From NCBI RefSeq assembly GCF_016587435.1, contig NZ_BNJJ01000007.1:331645-395644 (forward strand): a stretch of 64,000 nt of DNA, in the 5' to 3' direction. The notes beneath the pieces were generated by a model, which saw only the letters and a program-made list of their open reading frames with translations, was not told the DNA's origin and did no database searches. Position numbers and translations under genes: made by a program. Positions 44,337 through 53,006 of this stretch are shown here, one piece after another. Every line of letters begins with the position of its first letter. Within the stretch, counting starts at the first letter, position 1. Source of the stretch: Dictyobacter formicarum (GTDB lineage Bacteria; Chloroflexota; Ktedonobacteria; Ktedonobacterales; Ktedonobacteraceae).

Positions 44337-44594
44337 GAGCGTTTCCTCTACATCAACAAATGCTACAGGTTCAGCACATTTCTCCCTCCCCCAGCGGGAT
44401 CGTCCATATATAGGTAGAACGGTAGAGATCGCATAAGCGCATACAATACAGATACTCCAATGCTCCCTACAAAGCTGAAAACCCGGAAGAAGACCTTGTG
44501 TCTGCTACTTCATCAAAATAAACGAGCCTGATTGTGCTTTTCGGACCCATTGTTGTAGAGTTCTCATCATATCTGGTACAATGGGCTGAAACGG
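44337..44594. other. Spacer between the sigma-like and zinc-finger genes
   Basis: About 260 bases, no supported gene. A promoter for the zinc-finger and CHAT genes may lie here; I see no clear boxes. Confidence 0.35.
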
Positions 44595-45350
44595 CTAGCG
44601 GCGGAAAAGGGCCTGAAGGCGTCGATTACGGCGTAATCGCTCCAGGACATTGCGCTTAATCCGGTACACATCATCAACGGACGTAAAATATCGTGGATGC
44701 TGCATACTAATTTCACCTGGCTTCATGCCATGAACGTAGGCCTCATATATCAGTATACGCTCATCTTCGCTACGCACTTCTTCCAGGATAATCTTCCAGA
44801 GATCTTGCGCCGAGAGATTGGCAATCACATCCTCGGCCGGATCATCGCTAGCTGGCTCATGCTCGATGGACTCCAATGTATCTTCGTACTGACGTGCCTG
44901 GCGCACTCGCACCTCATCGGCCACTACACTATGAACACACATCTTCATATATTTTAATATAGCCGCCAATGATTCAAAATTGCCAATCTTGAGCGGAGTC
45001 AGCGCCTGCGCAAATTTAGCAAAAGCAGCATTAACCAGGGGCGCTCCACCATCCTGCCCCAGAATAGTAGCGACACTCTGATGCTGCGTCACCCAGGTAA
45101 GAACCAGGGGCGCATACTGCTGATAGATACAGGCCCATGCCCCCTCATCCCGCTTGATAATAGCGCGACGAAATAACTCAAGACAAAAACGCTCATTGGA
45201 AACGTTCTGCTTTAGAAACTTATTGGTCTCCTCTGAGCAACGGCGAGCCAATTCGTTAATTGAAAGTAGCTCGGTTTGTGGTGCGCTGTCACCTGATCCT
45301 CTCATCTCAGGCTGAGATCCAGGCGATTGAGAGAGGTTGTGAGACTCCAT
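44595..45350 (-). CDS. ECF-like RNA polymerase sigma factor
   Basis: 251 residues. An N-terminal polar extension is followed by a region 2-like part (EGAWACIYQQYAPLVLTWVT, then AAILKYMKMCVHSVVADEVR) and a helix-turn-helix end (GMKPGEISMQHPRYFTSVDD, VYRIKRNVLERLRRNRRLQ). The match to standard ECF factors is distant but the layout fits. AGGGAG precedes ATG 45350. It is first in a run with the zinc-finger and CHAT genes, separated by about 260 bases from the former. Confidence 0.7.
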   Translation of the reverse strand: MESHNLSQSPGSQPEMRGSGDSAPQTELLSINELARRCSEETNKFLKQNVSNERFCLELFRRAIIKRDEGAWACIYQQYAPLVLTWVTQHQSVATILGQDGGAPLVNAAFAKFAQALTPLKIGNFESLAAILKYMKMCVHSVVADEVRVRQARQYEDTLESIEHEPASDDPAEDVIANLSAQDLWKIILEEVRSEDERILIYEAYVHGMKPGEISMQHPRYFTSVDDVYRIKRNVLERLRRNRRLQALFRR

Positions 45351-45739
45351 CTAAACTCCCTGCTTCCAGACTACTACATATTTTGCGGCTACCAACTGCT
45401 GCACGCGTTCAGGAACACAGTATTGGGCAAATACGGTTACATGTTCCTGGTGGATCACCAATACACCTCGACAATGTTTTCATTTATTATCGCACGTTTG
45501 AGGGTCTATATCCATACAATGATGATACATCAGGATAAGCAAAAACTGGCAGTGCAGGATATATGACCTAAGACTTAAAATACCCAGTAAATAAAGGATA
45601 ATAGTACCGTTTATTAGGTGATTCAGCTCATTGAAACGAAAAAATTATCACAATCTTCGTTCTTTATGCTATGCTTGTATAATCTGCAATAGAGAAAATC
45701 TTAAGGGTTTAACCTGCTTAGAGACGGAGCAAGACGCTC
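45351..45739. other. Divergent promoter region
   Basis: About 390 AT-rich bases between the sigma-like gene (minus) and the PATAN gene (plus). TATAAT at 45678-45683 is a fair -10 box for the plus strand, but I see no good -35 box at 17 bases, so a non-standard sigma may be used. Confidence 0.4.
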
Positions 45740-46369
45740 ATGGCATCACGACGCGGTATCGCGACTGACCAATTAATGAATGTAATTCAAGTTCTCCAAC
45801 TTGGGCGTAAAACGGGACAACTTTCTATCGAGCGTGGCGAGGAGCCACATAGAGAGTGGGGAGAAATCACTTTCGTACAGGGCCGTATCATCTCAGCTCA
45901 AAGCGGGCAACTTGAAGGCCAGACAGCCATGGATTGGCTCCAAACCTGGGGACCGTGTCGCTTTATCTTTGTTAACGATATAGATAGAGGCACGGGCCCA
46001 ATGATGAATCTTCAATCGTCATCATCAGCCACCAATCCATCATTACCAGCAATGTATTCATCAATACCCATCACACCGCTGAATGATTCCCGACAACGTC
46101 ATAGCACAGGACCCATGCCAGCCTTGCCAGTTACGCCAATGCCAATGCCCTCTATCCAGGCCAGCCACAGTGGACCCCAACGTACCTGTACACCTGAAGA
46201 AGGCATGAGACGCCTGGCCCAGGCCAACCTTTCACGTCATCACCGTCAATTGTACCTGCTCATCGACGGTAACCGATCTGTCATGGAGCTTATTCGCTTG
46301 ACAGGTCGTCAACCCGGAGAAGTTCAGCAGCTTCTGTATGACCTGGAACGCATTGGAATTATTCGCTAA
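45740..46369 (+). CDS. PATAN (DUF4388) domain protein
   Basis: 209 residues. The N-terminal PATAN/DUF4388 part reads LMNVIQVLQLGRKTGQLSIE, then GEITFVQGRIISAQSGQLEG, QTAMDWLQTWGPCRFIF. A Pro/Ser linker follows, then a C-terminal winged-helix-like segment (LIDGNRSVMELIRLTGRQPG, EVQQLLYDLERIGIIR). PATAN proteins act in phosphorelay and GTPase signalling as adaptors. It is followed 30 bases later by a Cache sensor gene, probably the same operon. Confidence 0.75.
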   Translation: MASRRGIATDQLMNVIQVLQLGRKTGQLSIERGEEPHREWGEITFVQGRIISAQSGQLEGQTAMDWLQTWGPCRFIFVNDIDRGTGPMMNLQSSSSATNPSLPAMYSSIPITPLNDSRQRHSTGPMPALPVTPMPMPSIQASHSGPQRTCTPEEGMRRLAQANLSRHHRQLYLLIDGNRSVMELIRLTGRQPGEVQQLLYDLERIGIIR

Positions 46370-46399
46370 CCTCAATATCAACAAAGGACACAACAAAGA

Positions 46400-47935
46400 A
46401 TGGCTCAAAAAGATATACAAGCACACCGGCGAGGATGGTTCCCATTGCCTCTACGCATCTCAATCGGCTATGTTTTCGCTGCGATCATCCCCCTGCTACT
46501 GGTAGTGGTGTTCATCAAAGTGCAGACACAGCCTACGTTGATCAATCAAGCCAACGACACTATGACCAGTGACGCGCAAACACGTGTGCAGTTGATTGAT
46601 AATTATTTTCGTGAACGCACACTAGACGCCATGGCACTCACCCAGGTACCCAGTGTTCAACAATTTATGGCACTTTCCCCTGCTGATACCCCGATAGCAA
46701 TATATAAAGACGGATTATTGCACTCTACGTTTGCCTTACAAGCAGGGTTGAGCCGCAGTAAGGACTATAGTTACTGGGCACTCTTTAATGCACAGGGGCA
46801 CTTAATTCAATCCTATCCGACAGGAACGCCCCAAAGAGGCAATGCGTATATTACGCCCGAGCAACTAAAGAGCATTAAAGCAGGCAAAACCTTTATTTCG
46901 CCAGTTTACTATGATCCCAAAACAAATGTCGCGACCGTTGATATTTATGCTCCTATTTTTACACTACCAGTACCGAATACCAAACCGCAAGTCCTGGGTT
47001 TTATGCGCGCAACGCTGAAGATGGACTACATCTGGAAAGAGGTTGTGCAAAAGGACGCCAATGTCCATGGTAAGAATAGCTACGCCTTTATCGTCGATGA
47101 GAATGGTGTGCGCATCGCCGATACCGATCCCAACAGGCTGTTCACCAGCATCAAGCCGCTAAGTTCGACCGCCCAGCAGCAAATCCTAAACCAGCAGCGC
47201 TATGGCAATAAATCACAAATACAAGCTCCCTATGATCCAGCGCTGGGCAACCACACTGGTAACAACCGCGGCGCATCAGAAATCTTTAACGCCCGGCCAC
47301 AGGGTCAACAAGAGGACTTTGAAGTGGTGCGCCAGGCAACCACCAGCGTCCCCTGGCAATATTTTGTGCTCAGCCCGGTCAGTAGTGTCACCAGTATCGC
47401 AAATCAGCAGATGAGCAATATTTTCTGGCTCGCCGGACTGGCGGCCCTGGTCGTCGCTATTGGCGGTTTCTTCGCAGGTATCGGCATCTCGCGCCCGATC
47501 ATGCGTGCCGTAGAAAGCCTGCGCGGCAATAGCCAGGCGCTGAACATCCTGGCCCAAAGCCAGCAAGATGCCGCCGGTGAGCAAGTCTGGGTGGTAGATT
47601 CTTCGCAGGTAGGATTGCAGTCGGTGCAATACTATACCGAGGCCGCCAAAGTAGCCTCAGAAAAGCTCAACAGCACTACACAGTTGCTCAGACAACACGG
47701 AAACCAGTTAACACCTGCGCAGGTGGAGCAGGTCATGGAGGACATTATGCGCTCGGCCAGCTACCTGGTCAATGCCCTGGAATACCAACATTCCAGCAAC
47801 CAGAAACTGGCGACCGCCCTCAAAGTGGCCACCCAGGTAACCGAACAGTTGCAGACCGGCGCATCCTCCGCCACCGATGCCGCCGAACAGCTCGAACGGG
47901 TGGTACAGGAGCTACGCTCTGTCGTCGGACGCTAA
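46400..47935 (+). CDS. Cache-domain membrane sensor without a signalling output domain
   Basis: 511 residues. A first span (about 20-40), an external dCache-type sensor (about 45-340; e.g. YSYWALFNAQGHLIQSYPTG, SYAFIVDENGVRIADTDPN), a second span (about 345-370), then a short cytoplasmic helical part (LNSTTQLLRQHGNQLTPAQV). The layout is that of a chemoreceptor, but the methyl-accepting helical hairpin is missing and there is no kinase or cyclase. Output presumably passes through the upstream PATAN protein. AAAGGAC precedes ATG 46400. Confidence 0.75.
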   Translation: MAQKDIQAHRRGWFPLPLRISIGYVFAAIIPLLLVVVFIKVQTQPTLINQANDTMTSDAQTRVQLIDNYFRERTLDAMALTQVPSVQQFMALSPADTPIAIYKDGLLHSTFALQAGLSRSKDYSYWALFNAQGHLIQSYPTGTPQRGNAYITPEQLKSIKAGKTFISPVYYDPKTNVATVDIYAPIFTLPVPNTKPQVLGFMRATLKMDYIWKEVVQKDANVHGKNSYAFIVDENGVRIADTDPNRLFTSIKPLSSTAQQQILNQQRYGNKSQIQAPYDPALGNHTGNNRGASEIFNARPQGQQEDFEVVRQATTSVPWQYFVLSPVSSVTSIANQQMSNIFWLAGLAALVVAIGGFFAGIGISRPIMRAVESLRGNSQALNILAQSQQDAAGEQVWVVDSSQVGLQSVQYYTEAAKVASEKLNSTTQLLRQHGNQLTPAQVEQVMEDIMRSASYLVNALEYQHSSNQKLATALKVATQVTEQLQTGASSATDAAEQLERVVQELRSVVGR

Positions 47936-47956
47936 ACCGTCCTTGCGCAGAAAAGG

Positions 47957-47997
47957 CACCCGGAAAAAGGGGTATTTCTTTTTCCGGGTGTTTTTTT
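47957..47997 (+). terminator. Strong intrinsic terminator
   Basis: CACCCGGAAAAA (47957-47968), a 10-base loop, TTTTTCCGGGTG (47979-47990), then seven T. Ends the PATAN-Cache operon. Confidence 0.85.
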
Positions 47998-48016
47998 CAA
48001 ATTACGCATTTTCAAA

Positions 48017-48081
48017 ACACCTTCCTCCACGCGGTGCCCAAAAGCGGCCTTCGCTTTTGGGCACCGCGTGGAGGAAGGTGT
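48017..48081. repeat. Second-type long hairpin (30-bp perfect stem)
   Basis: Arms 48017-48046 and 48052-48081, loop GCCTT. The inner stem CACGCGGTGCCCAAAAGCG is shared with 24622-24690; the outer stem (ACACCTTCCTC) differs. Confidence 0.9.
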
Positions 48082-48130
48082 CATTCCACAAGATACAAAG
48101 CGCCTGGATACAGGGCCGCCGCTCTGCGGA

Positions 48131-48164
48131 GGGCGGCAAGCGGCCGCAGAGGGCCGCACCTACG
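48131..48164. repeat. GGCC-type hairpin repeat
   Basis: GGCGGCAAGCGGCC, GCAGA loop, GGGCCGCACCTACG. Same layout as 10491. Confidence 0.7.
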
Positions 48165-48183
48165 TTATCCTCCGGAGGGGTTA

Positions 48184-48200
48184 AACGCCCGCAAGGGGTT
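48184..48200. repeat. GCAAG-loop repeat touching the ALDH stop codon
   Basis: AACGCCC, GCAAG, GGGTT. Its last two bases form part of the TAA stop (48199-48201) of the aldehyde dehydrogenase gene on the minus strand. Confidence 0.6.
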
Positions 48201-50658
48201 ACTCCCCGTAGGGGACCCAGATGTTTTTGACCTGGGTAGCTTCACGCAGGAACTCTTCACCCTCGCCCTGGATGCGATCAAGCCAGTTGCGGCTGCGACC
48301 GTAGTTGACCCAGGTGCGCTTCATATTACTGGTCGAGGCTAGCTCAACGGCTTTCGAACCTTCAGCCGTGCCAAAGTACCACATGGAGTTTACGTCGTGG
48401 TGCTCGGCCAGGACCTTGCTGAGGGTTTCACGCTCGCCGGTGACGATATTGATGACGCCCGCCGGGACATCCGAGGTTTCAAAAATTTGATAACAATCGG
48501 TGGCGCTGAATGGCGCGCGCGGCGAAGGGATGGCTACCACGGTATTGCCCATGGCGATCGCCGGAGCGACCAGCGAGATGAAGCCCAGCAGCGGATAATC
48601 GTCTGGACAAGCCATACCAATAACGCCGATAGCCTCTTTCATGGCCAGCACGGCTCCGCGCAGCGGCGGTAGGTGCACGCTCCCCTCGAACTTATCGGTC
48701 CAGGCCGCATAGCTGAAGAGGCGCGACAGGCTGGTCTGTACCTCGTTGAGCGCATCAGCATATGTGCGACCGGTCTGGTCGACAATGCGCCGCGCGAACT
48801 CGCTTTCACGCGCGCCCAGGTTCTCAGCAATATAGTAAAGGATCTGAGCGCGATTATGCGCGGAAGTAGCGCTCCACCCACTGGCTTTGTGTGCGGCCTC
48901 AACGGCATTACGAATATCTTTACGATTGCCTTCACCGACCTCACCCAGCACACGACCCGCAGCCCCGGTAATCGTCAGGCTATAGCCAGAGTCCGGGCGT
49001 GCCTGCTTGCCGCCAATGAATAGCTTGGGGGTGCGATCAATAGGAGGAAAACCATAGCCAACATGCGAGTCAGTCGTGTTGAATTCCTCTAGTTCATCCG
49101 TATGCACCGCAGCGCTACCATTAGCGGTCGCCTGCTGCTCTTCGGCCTGTGCTACAGCCTTTGCGCTGCTGGAGCGACCATGGTGGACATTGAGCCAGGC
49201 AGGCTTCACATACTCATAGAGGCCCTCTTTCCCGCCTTCACGACCATACCCGCTCTCGCGATAGCCACCAAAACCACAGGCCGCATCGAATTGATTAGTG
49301 CAATTCACCCAGACACTTCCCGCTTTCACTTTAGGAGCGATATCCAGGGCCAGATTAATGTTGTCGCTCCAGATACTGGCGGCCAGACCGTAACGGGTAT
49401 TGTTGGCAATCTCAACCGCTTCTGCGGGCGTTCTGAAGGTGAGGGTTACCAGCACCGGCCCAAAGATTTCCACCTGCGCCAGGGTAGAGGCAGGCGCCAC
49501 ATTGGTAAACAGTGTGGGAGGGAAGAACGAGCCCTCGGTCGGACAGGCAGTGGACGGCTGCCACATCTGGGCACCCTCTTTCACGCCAATATCAACCAGG
49601 TGCTGAATCTCCTCACGTTGTCCAGGCGAAACAATCGCCCCGATATCCATGGCCTTATCCAGTGGATCTCCGATGCGCAGATTCTCCATGCGAGCACGCA
49701 ATTTATTGATCAGGCGCTCAGCAATATTCTCCTGCACCAGCAATCGCGAGCCGGCGCAGCATACCTGGCCCTGGTTAAACCAGATAGCGTCCACCACACC
49801 CTCGACAACGCTATCCAGATCGGCATCGTCAAAGACAATGAAAGGCGATTTGCCGCCCAGTTCAAGCGAGAGCTTCTTGCCGCTGCCAGCCGTCGCCTTA
49901 CGAATGCTGCGGCCAACATCGGTCGAACCGGTAAACGCGATCTTATCGATATCGGGATGGTTGACCAGGGCATCCCCGGCCTTAGAGGCCTCACCGGTCA
50001 CGATGTTCACCACACCGGCCGGCAGCCCGACCTCCTGCATGATCTCGGCGAACTTCAAAGCGGTCAGCGAAGTATAGCGGGCCGGCTTCAAGACCACGGT
50101 ATTGCCCATCGCCAGGGCGGGCGCGATCTTCCAGGCCAGCATCAAGAGCGGAAAATTCCAGGGGATGATCTGCCCCACCACGCCAACCGGCTGATAACCA
50201 GATAATTCCGTCTCCATCAACTGGGCCCAACCGGCGTGATAATAAAAGTGCCGGGCCACCAGAGGAATGTCGATATCGCGCGTCTCACGAATGGTCTTCC
50301 CATTATCCAGCGACTCCAACACCGCCAGCAGGCGAGCATGCTTCTGAATATGGCGCGCGATAGCATATAAATAGCGAGCACGAACGTGTCCCGGAGTTTT
50401 GCTCCATGAGGGAAACGCCTTGCGGGCAGCGGCCACAGCTTTATCCACATCGGCTTTATCGGCGGCGGCGACCTTCGTGATGCCCTTACCAGTGGCGGGA
50501 TTACTGCTCTCAAAATATGTCTCTTTAGCAGGCGCGGTCCACTGATTATTGATGAACAACTGGAACGGCTGATGCTCTTTTATCCAGGCCAGTGCAAGGG
50601 AAGATGCTTCTGGTGCCGGACCGTAGTCCATCGTCTCAAAAATTTCCATAATACTCAT
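48199..50658 (-). CDS. Two-domain aldehyde dehydrogenase (ALDH16-like)
   Basis: 819 residues from ATG 50658 after GGAAGG. The first domain (to about 490) is a complete aldehyde dehydrogenase: IIPWNFPLLMLAWKIAPALA, the Glu in LSLELGGKSP, catalytic Cys in NQGQVCCAG, IFGPVL. The second (about 535-819) repeats the fold (AIGVIGMACPDDYPLLGFIS) but has no catalytic Cys or Glu, as in ALDH16. It oxidises an aldehyde with NAD(P). Its gene follows deoC after 16 bases, so acetaldehyde from deoxyribose-5-phosphate is the likely substrate. Confidence 0.9.
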   Translation of the reverse strand: MSIMEIFETMDYGPAPEASSLALAWIKEHQPFQLFINNQWTAPAKETYFESSNPATGKGITKVAAADKADVDKAVAAARKAFPSWSKTPGHVRARYLYAIARHIQKHARLLAVLESLDNGKTIRETRDIDIPLVARHFYYHAGWAQLMETELSGYQPVGVVGQIIPWNFPLLMLAWKIAPALAMGNTVVLKPARYTSLTALKFAEIMQEVGLPAGVVNIVTGEASKAGDALVNHPDIDKIAFTGSTDVGRSIRKATAGSGKKLSLELGGKSPFIVFDDADLDSVVEGVVDAIWFNQGQVCCAGSRLLVQENIAERLINKLRARMENLRIGDPLDKAMDIGAIVSPGQREEIQHLVDIGVKEGAQMWQPSTACPTEGSFFPPTLFTNVAPASTLAQVEIFGPVLVTLTFRTPAEAVEIANNTRYGLAASIWSDNINLALDIAPKVKAGSVWVNCTNQFDAACGFGGYRESGYGREGGKEGLYEYVKPAWLNVHHGRSSSAKAVAQAEEQQATANGSAAVHTDELEEFNTTDSHVGYGFPPIDRTPKLFIGGKQARPDSGYSLTITGAAGRVLGEVGEGNRKDIRNAVEAAHKASGWSATSAHNRAQILYYIAENLGARESEFARRIVDQTGRTYADALNEVQTSLSRLFSYAAWTDKFEGSVHLPPLRGAVLAMKEAIGVIGMACPDDYPLLGFISLVAPAIAMGNTVVAIPSPRAPFSATDCYQIFETSDVPAGVINIVTGERETLSKVLAEHHDVNSMWYFGTAEGSKAVELASTSNMKRTWVNYGRSRNWLDRIQGEGEEFLREATQVKNIWVPYGE

Positions 50659-50674
50659 AATGTCACCTTCCAGA

Positions 50675-51679
50675 CTAAACCATAGGATTTTCATAGGCGG
50701 CGGCATACTGGCCGCTCACGAAGTGTGCCAGCTGGCGCTCGATGTCGGACAGCAGGCCGCTGGCGCCAAAGCGGAACAGCGTATTATTCAGCCACTCGTT
50801 GCCGAGCTCTTCTTTGATCAGGGCCAGCCAATCCAGCGAAGACCTGGCAGCGCGAATGCCACCGGCCGGCTTAAAACCTACCTTATAGCCCGTCTGCTCA
50901 TAGTAATCGCGAATGGCACGCACCATGACCAGGCCAACCGGAAGGGTAGCATTCACCGGCTCTTTACCGGTCGAAGTCTTAATGAAGTCAGCGCCAGCCA
51001 TCATACAGACCAGGCTGGCCATACCGACATTGCGCAGGGTCGCCAGCTCGTGGGTTGCCAGAATCGTTTTCAGGTGGGCCTCTCCACAGGCCTCACGAAA
51101 AGCCTTGACCTCGTCATATAACGCCTGCCAGTTGCCGGTCAGCACATGATGGCGCGAAATCACAATATCGATTTCGCGGGCGCCCGCCGCCACCGAAGCC
51201 GCAATCTCTTGCAACTTCTGCTCAAACGCATTCAGGCCAGCAGGAAAACCGGTCGAAACCGCAGCGACAGGAATATCGCTGCCACGCAGGGCATCAACAG
51301 CCGTCGATACAAACTGATGATAGACGCAGACCGCTCCGACGTGCAAACTCTCGAAGCCCAGCGCCTGTAGAATCTCCGGACGCACCGGCTGGAGCGCCTT
51401 CGCGCACAGGCGTCGCACATTGCCAGGGGTATCGTCGCCTGACAACGTCGTCAGATCCAGGCAGGTAATCGCCCGCAACAGCCAGGCAGCCTGCCATTCT
51501 TTTTTAACGGTGCGGCGCGCCGGCAACGTAGCGGCCCGCCGTTCGATAGCACTGCGATTAATGTGTACGCGACCGACCCACCCCATATCCAGGGGCATCC
51601 CTGGATTACGCACCAGGGTGTCGGCCGTAGCTGGCTGTGCGTCAGCTACTGACTCCGTACGCGCTTTAGTCGTGGTCAT
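50675..51679 (-). CDS. deoC: Deoxyribose-phosphate aldolase
   Basis: 334 residues from ATG 51679 after AAAGGA. The TIM-barrel class I aldolase cuts 2-deoxyribose-5-phosphate to glyceraldehyde-3-phosphate and acetaldehyde. Active-site marks: CLDLTTLSGDDTPGNVRRLC, EIDIVISRHHVLTGNW, and the Schiff-base Lys in ADFIKTSTGKEPVNATLPVG. The N-terminal 60 residues are longer than in E. coli. It lies second in the run APH-like, deoC, aldehyde dehydrogenase. Deoxyribose salvage from DNA breakdown is inferred. Confidence 0.93.
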   Translation of the reverse strand: MTTTKARTESVADAQPATADTLVRNPGMPLDMGWVGRVHINRSAIERRAATLPARRTVKKEWQAAWLLRAITCLDLTTLSGDDTPGNVRRLCAKALQPVRPEILQALGFESLHVGAVCVYHQFVSTAVDALRGSDIPVAAVSTGFPAGLNAFEQKLQEIAASVAAGAREIDIVISRHHVLTGNWQALYDEVKAFREACGEAHLKTILATHELATLRNVGMASLVCMMAGADFIKTSTGKEPVNATLPVGLVMVRAIRDYYEQTGYKVGFKPAGGIRAARSSLDWLALIKEELGNEWLNNTLFRFGASGLLSDIERQLAHFVSGQYAAAYENPMV

Positions 51680-51743
51680 GGATTTTTCCTTTGACGGTAC
51701 AATGAAAGACGTCATTTCTTCAACGAAACGATAAGAGGTTAAA

Positions 51744-52754
51744 CTAGTGGCAAGCATCAACCAGGGCAGCCCACGAGGCTGCTTGAGTCGCCAGGGTACG
51801 CAATGTAGTTAAAGTGCTGGTTGTCTCACGGACACCGATGAGTTGTTCATCTTCACTGGTCACAGATTCTCCGAGAGAACGGCGCATATTGAAAAGCAGC
51901 CAGCCGAGCCAGGTGCCCATACAAGCATGGATAGCACTCTGGCCGGAGCCCTCTATCCTTCCTCCTGCGCCGCAATAGGCTGCCAGCAAAGCCGAAAAAC
52001 GCTCCTCGCCCGCCTGGCCTGTGAGCAATCCACTCCAGGTCAGGGCAGCCCCCACCAGTTCCATAGTGGGATTCACCAGTCCGGCCGCCTCCCAATCGAT
52101 CAACCAGGGGGTTGCTGGATCGCTCCAGACGACATTGGAAGGATCACAATGGGCATGGCTCACCAGCATGTGCTGGCTCAGCAATGTGCCGGCCTCTTCA
52201 TAGGCACGGGTCCATTCGAGCAGGCGCGGCAAGACCGAGCGCACCTGATTAGCCCAGGGAAGATTTAAATCGGAGGCTTGAAACGTCAAGATATCCCAGT
52301 CCTCATCTTCAAAATGCGTCCACTCAAAGGGACGCACCTCCGAGACCTGCAGGTGCAGGGCATGCATCCGTGCCAGCAGGGTCCCGATCTGGCGGACCTG
52401 CTCAAGCGTCACGGATTCCGCCGGCAAGACGGAGCCATCAATCCATCTATATACAAGCAACGTCATATCATCTAGCTCATAGATGACATCTCCTGCACCA
52501 TGCGCCAGCGCCGCCACGGCCGGGATGCCTCGCTCCGCCATAGCACTCGCGATATGTTCAGATAAACGATAGGCATGTTGAACGCCCGGCTTCTGTAAAA
52601 GCGCCGCATTTAACTGCTTTAACGCGAACGTGCCGCCGGTAGTCTTGAGCCGCCACACACGATGCAACAAACCACCCGTCACCGCCTGAGGCTCCTCCAG
52701 CGGCTCTCCCAATCCTGCCATAGTGCATAGATGTACGACTTGCGTAGTATTCAT
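51744..52754 (-). CDS. Aminoglycoside phosphotransferase-family kinase
   Basis: 336 residues. Kinase-like fold: nucleotide-binding Lys in GTFALKQLN, catalytic loop LVSHAHCDPSNVVW with Asp and Asn, and metal-binding LIDWEAAGLVNP. The family includes sugar, homoserine, choline and antibiotic kinases. As first gene of an operon with deoC and aldehyde dehydrogenase it may phosphorylate deoxyribose or a nucleoside to feed the aldolase; this is inferred from context. It follows no clear promoter that I can see. Confidence 0.75.
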   Translation of the reverse strand: MNTTQVVHLCTMAGLGEPLEEPQAVTGGLLHRVWRLKTTGGTFALKQLNAALLQKPGVQHAYRLSEHIASAMAERGIPAVAALAHGAGDVIYELDDMTLLVYRWIDGSVLPAESVTLEQVRQIGTLLARMHALHLQVSEVRPFEWTHFEDEDWDILTFQASDLNLPWANQVRSVLPRLLEWTRAYEEAGTLLSQHMLVSHAHCDPSNVVWSDPATPWLIDWEAAGLVNPTMELVGAALTWSGLLTGQAGEERFSALLAAYCGAGGRIEGSGQSAIHACMGTWLGWLLFNMRRSLGESVTSEDEQLIGVRETTSTLTTLRTLATQAASWAALVDACH

Positions 52755-53006
52755 CGAAATAAAACCTGATCCCTATTATGTTGCTGCCAGTAGCGCAGAA
52801 GGCCGCTCAATTGGATGAGCGCCATGAGCGCGCTACAAATATACAAACCCAACACAATTCTATCATAAGCAATCCATATTGTGGATGGGATGGCAAAGTC
52901 ACAGGGAACGAAGAGCTATATGCTATCCATGTAGCAGTAACTATGCTAAACTGCACCATACACATGACATCAATCATTACCAGCAGGAATTGAAAGGTTG
53001 TTTGGA

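Noticed and set aside
49102..50205. 367-residue open frame antisense to the aldehyde dehydrogenase
   Set aside because: A shadow of a GC-rich gene; His/Arg/Gln-heavy with no start signal.
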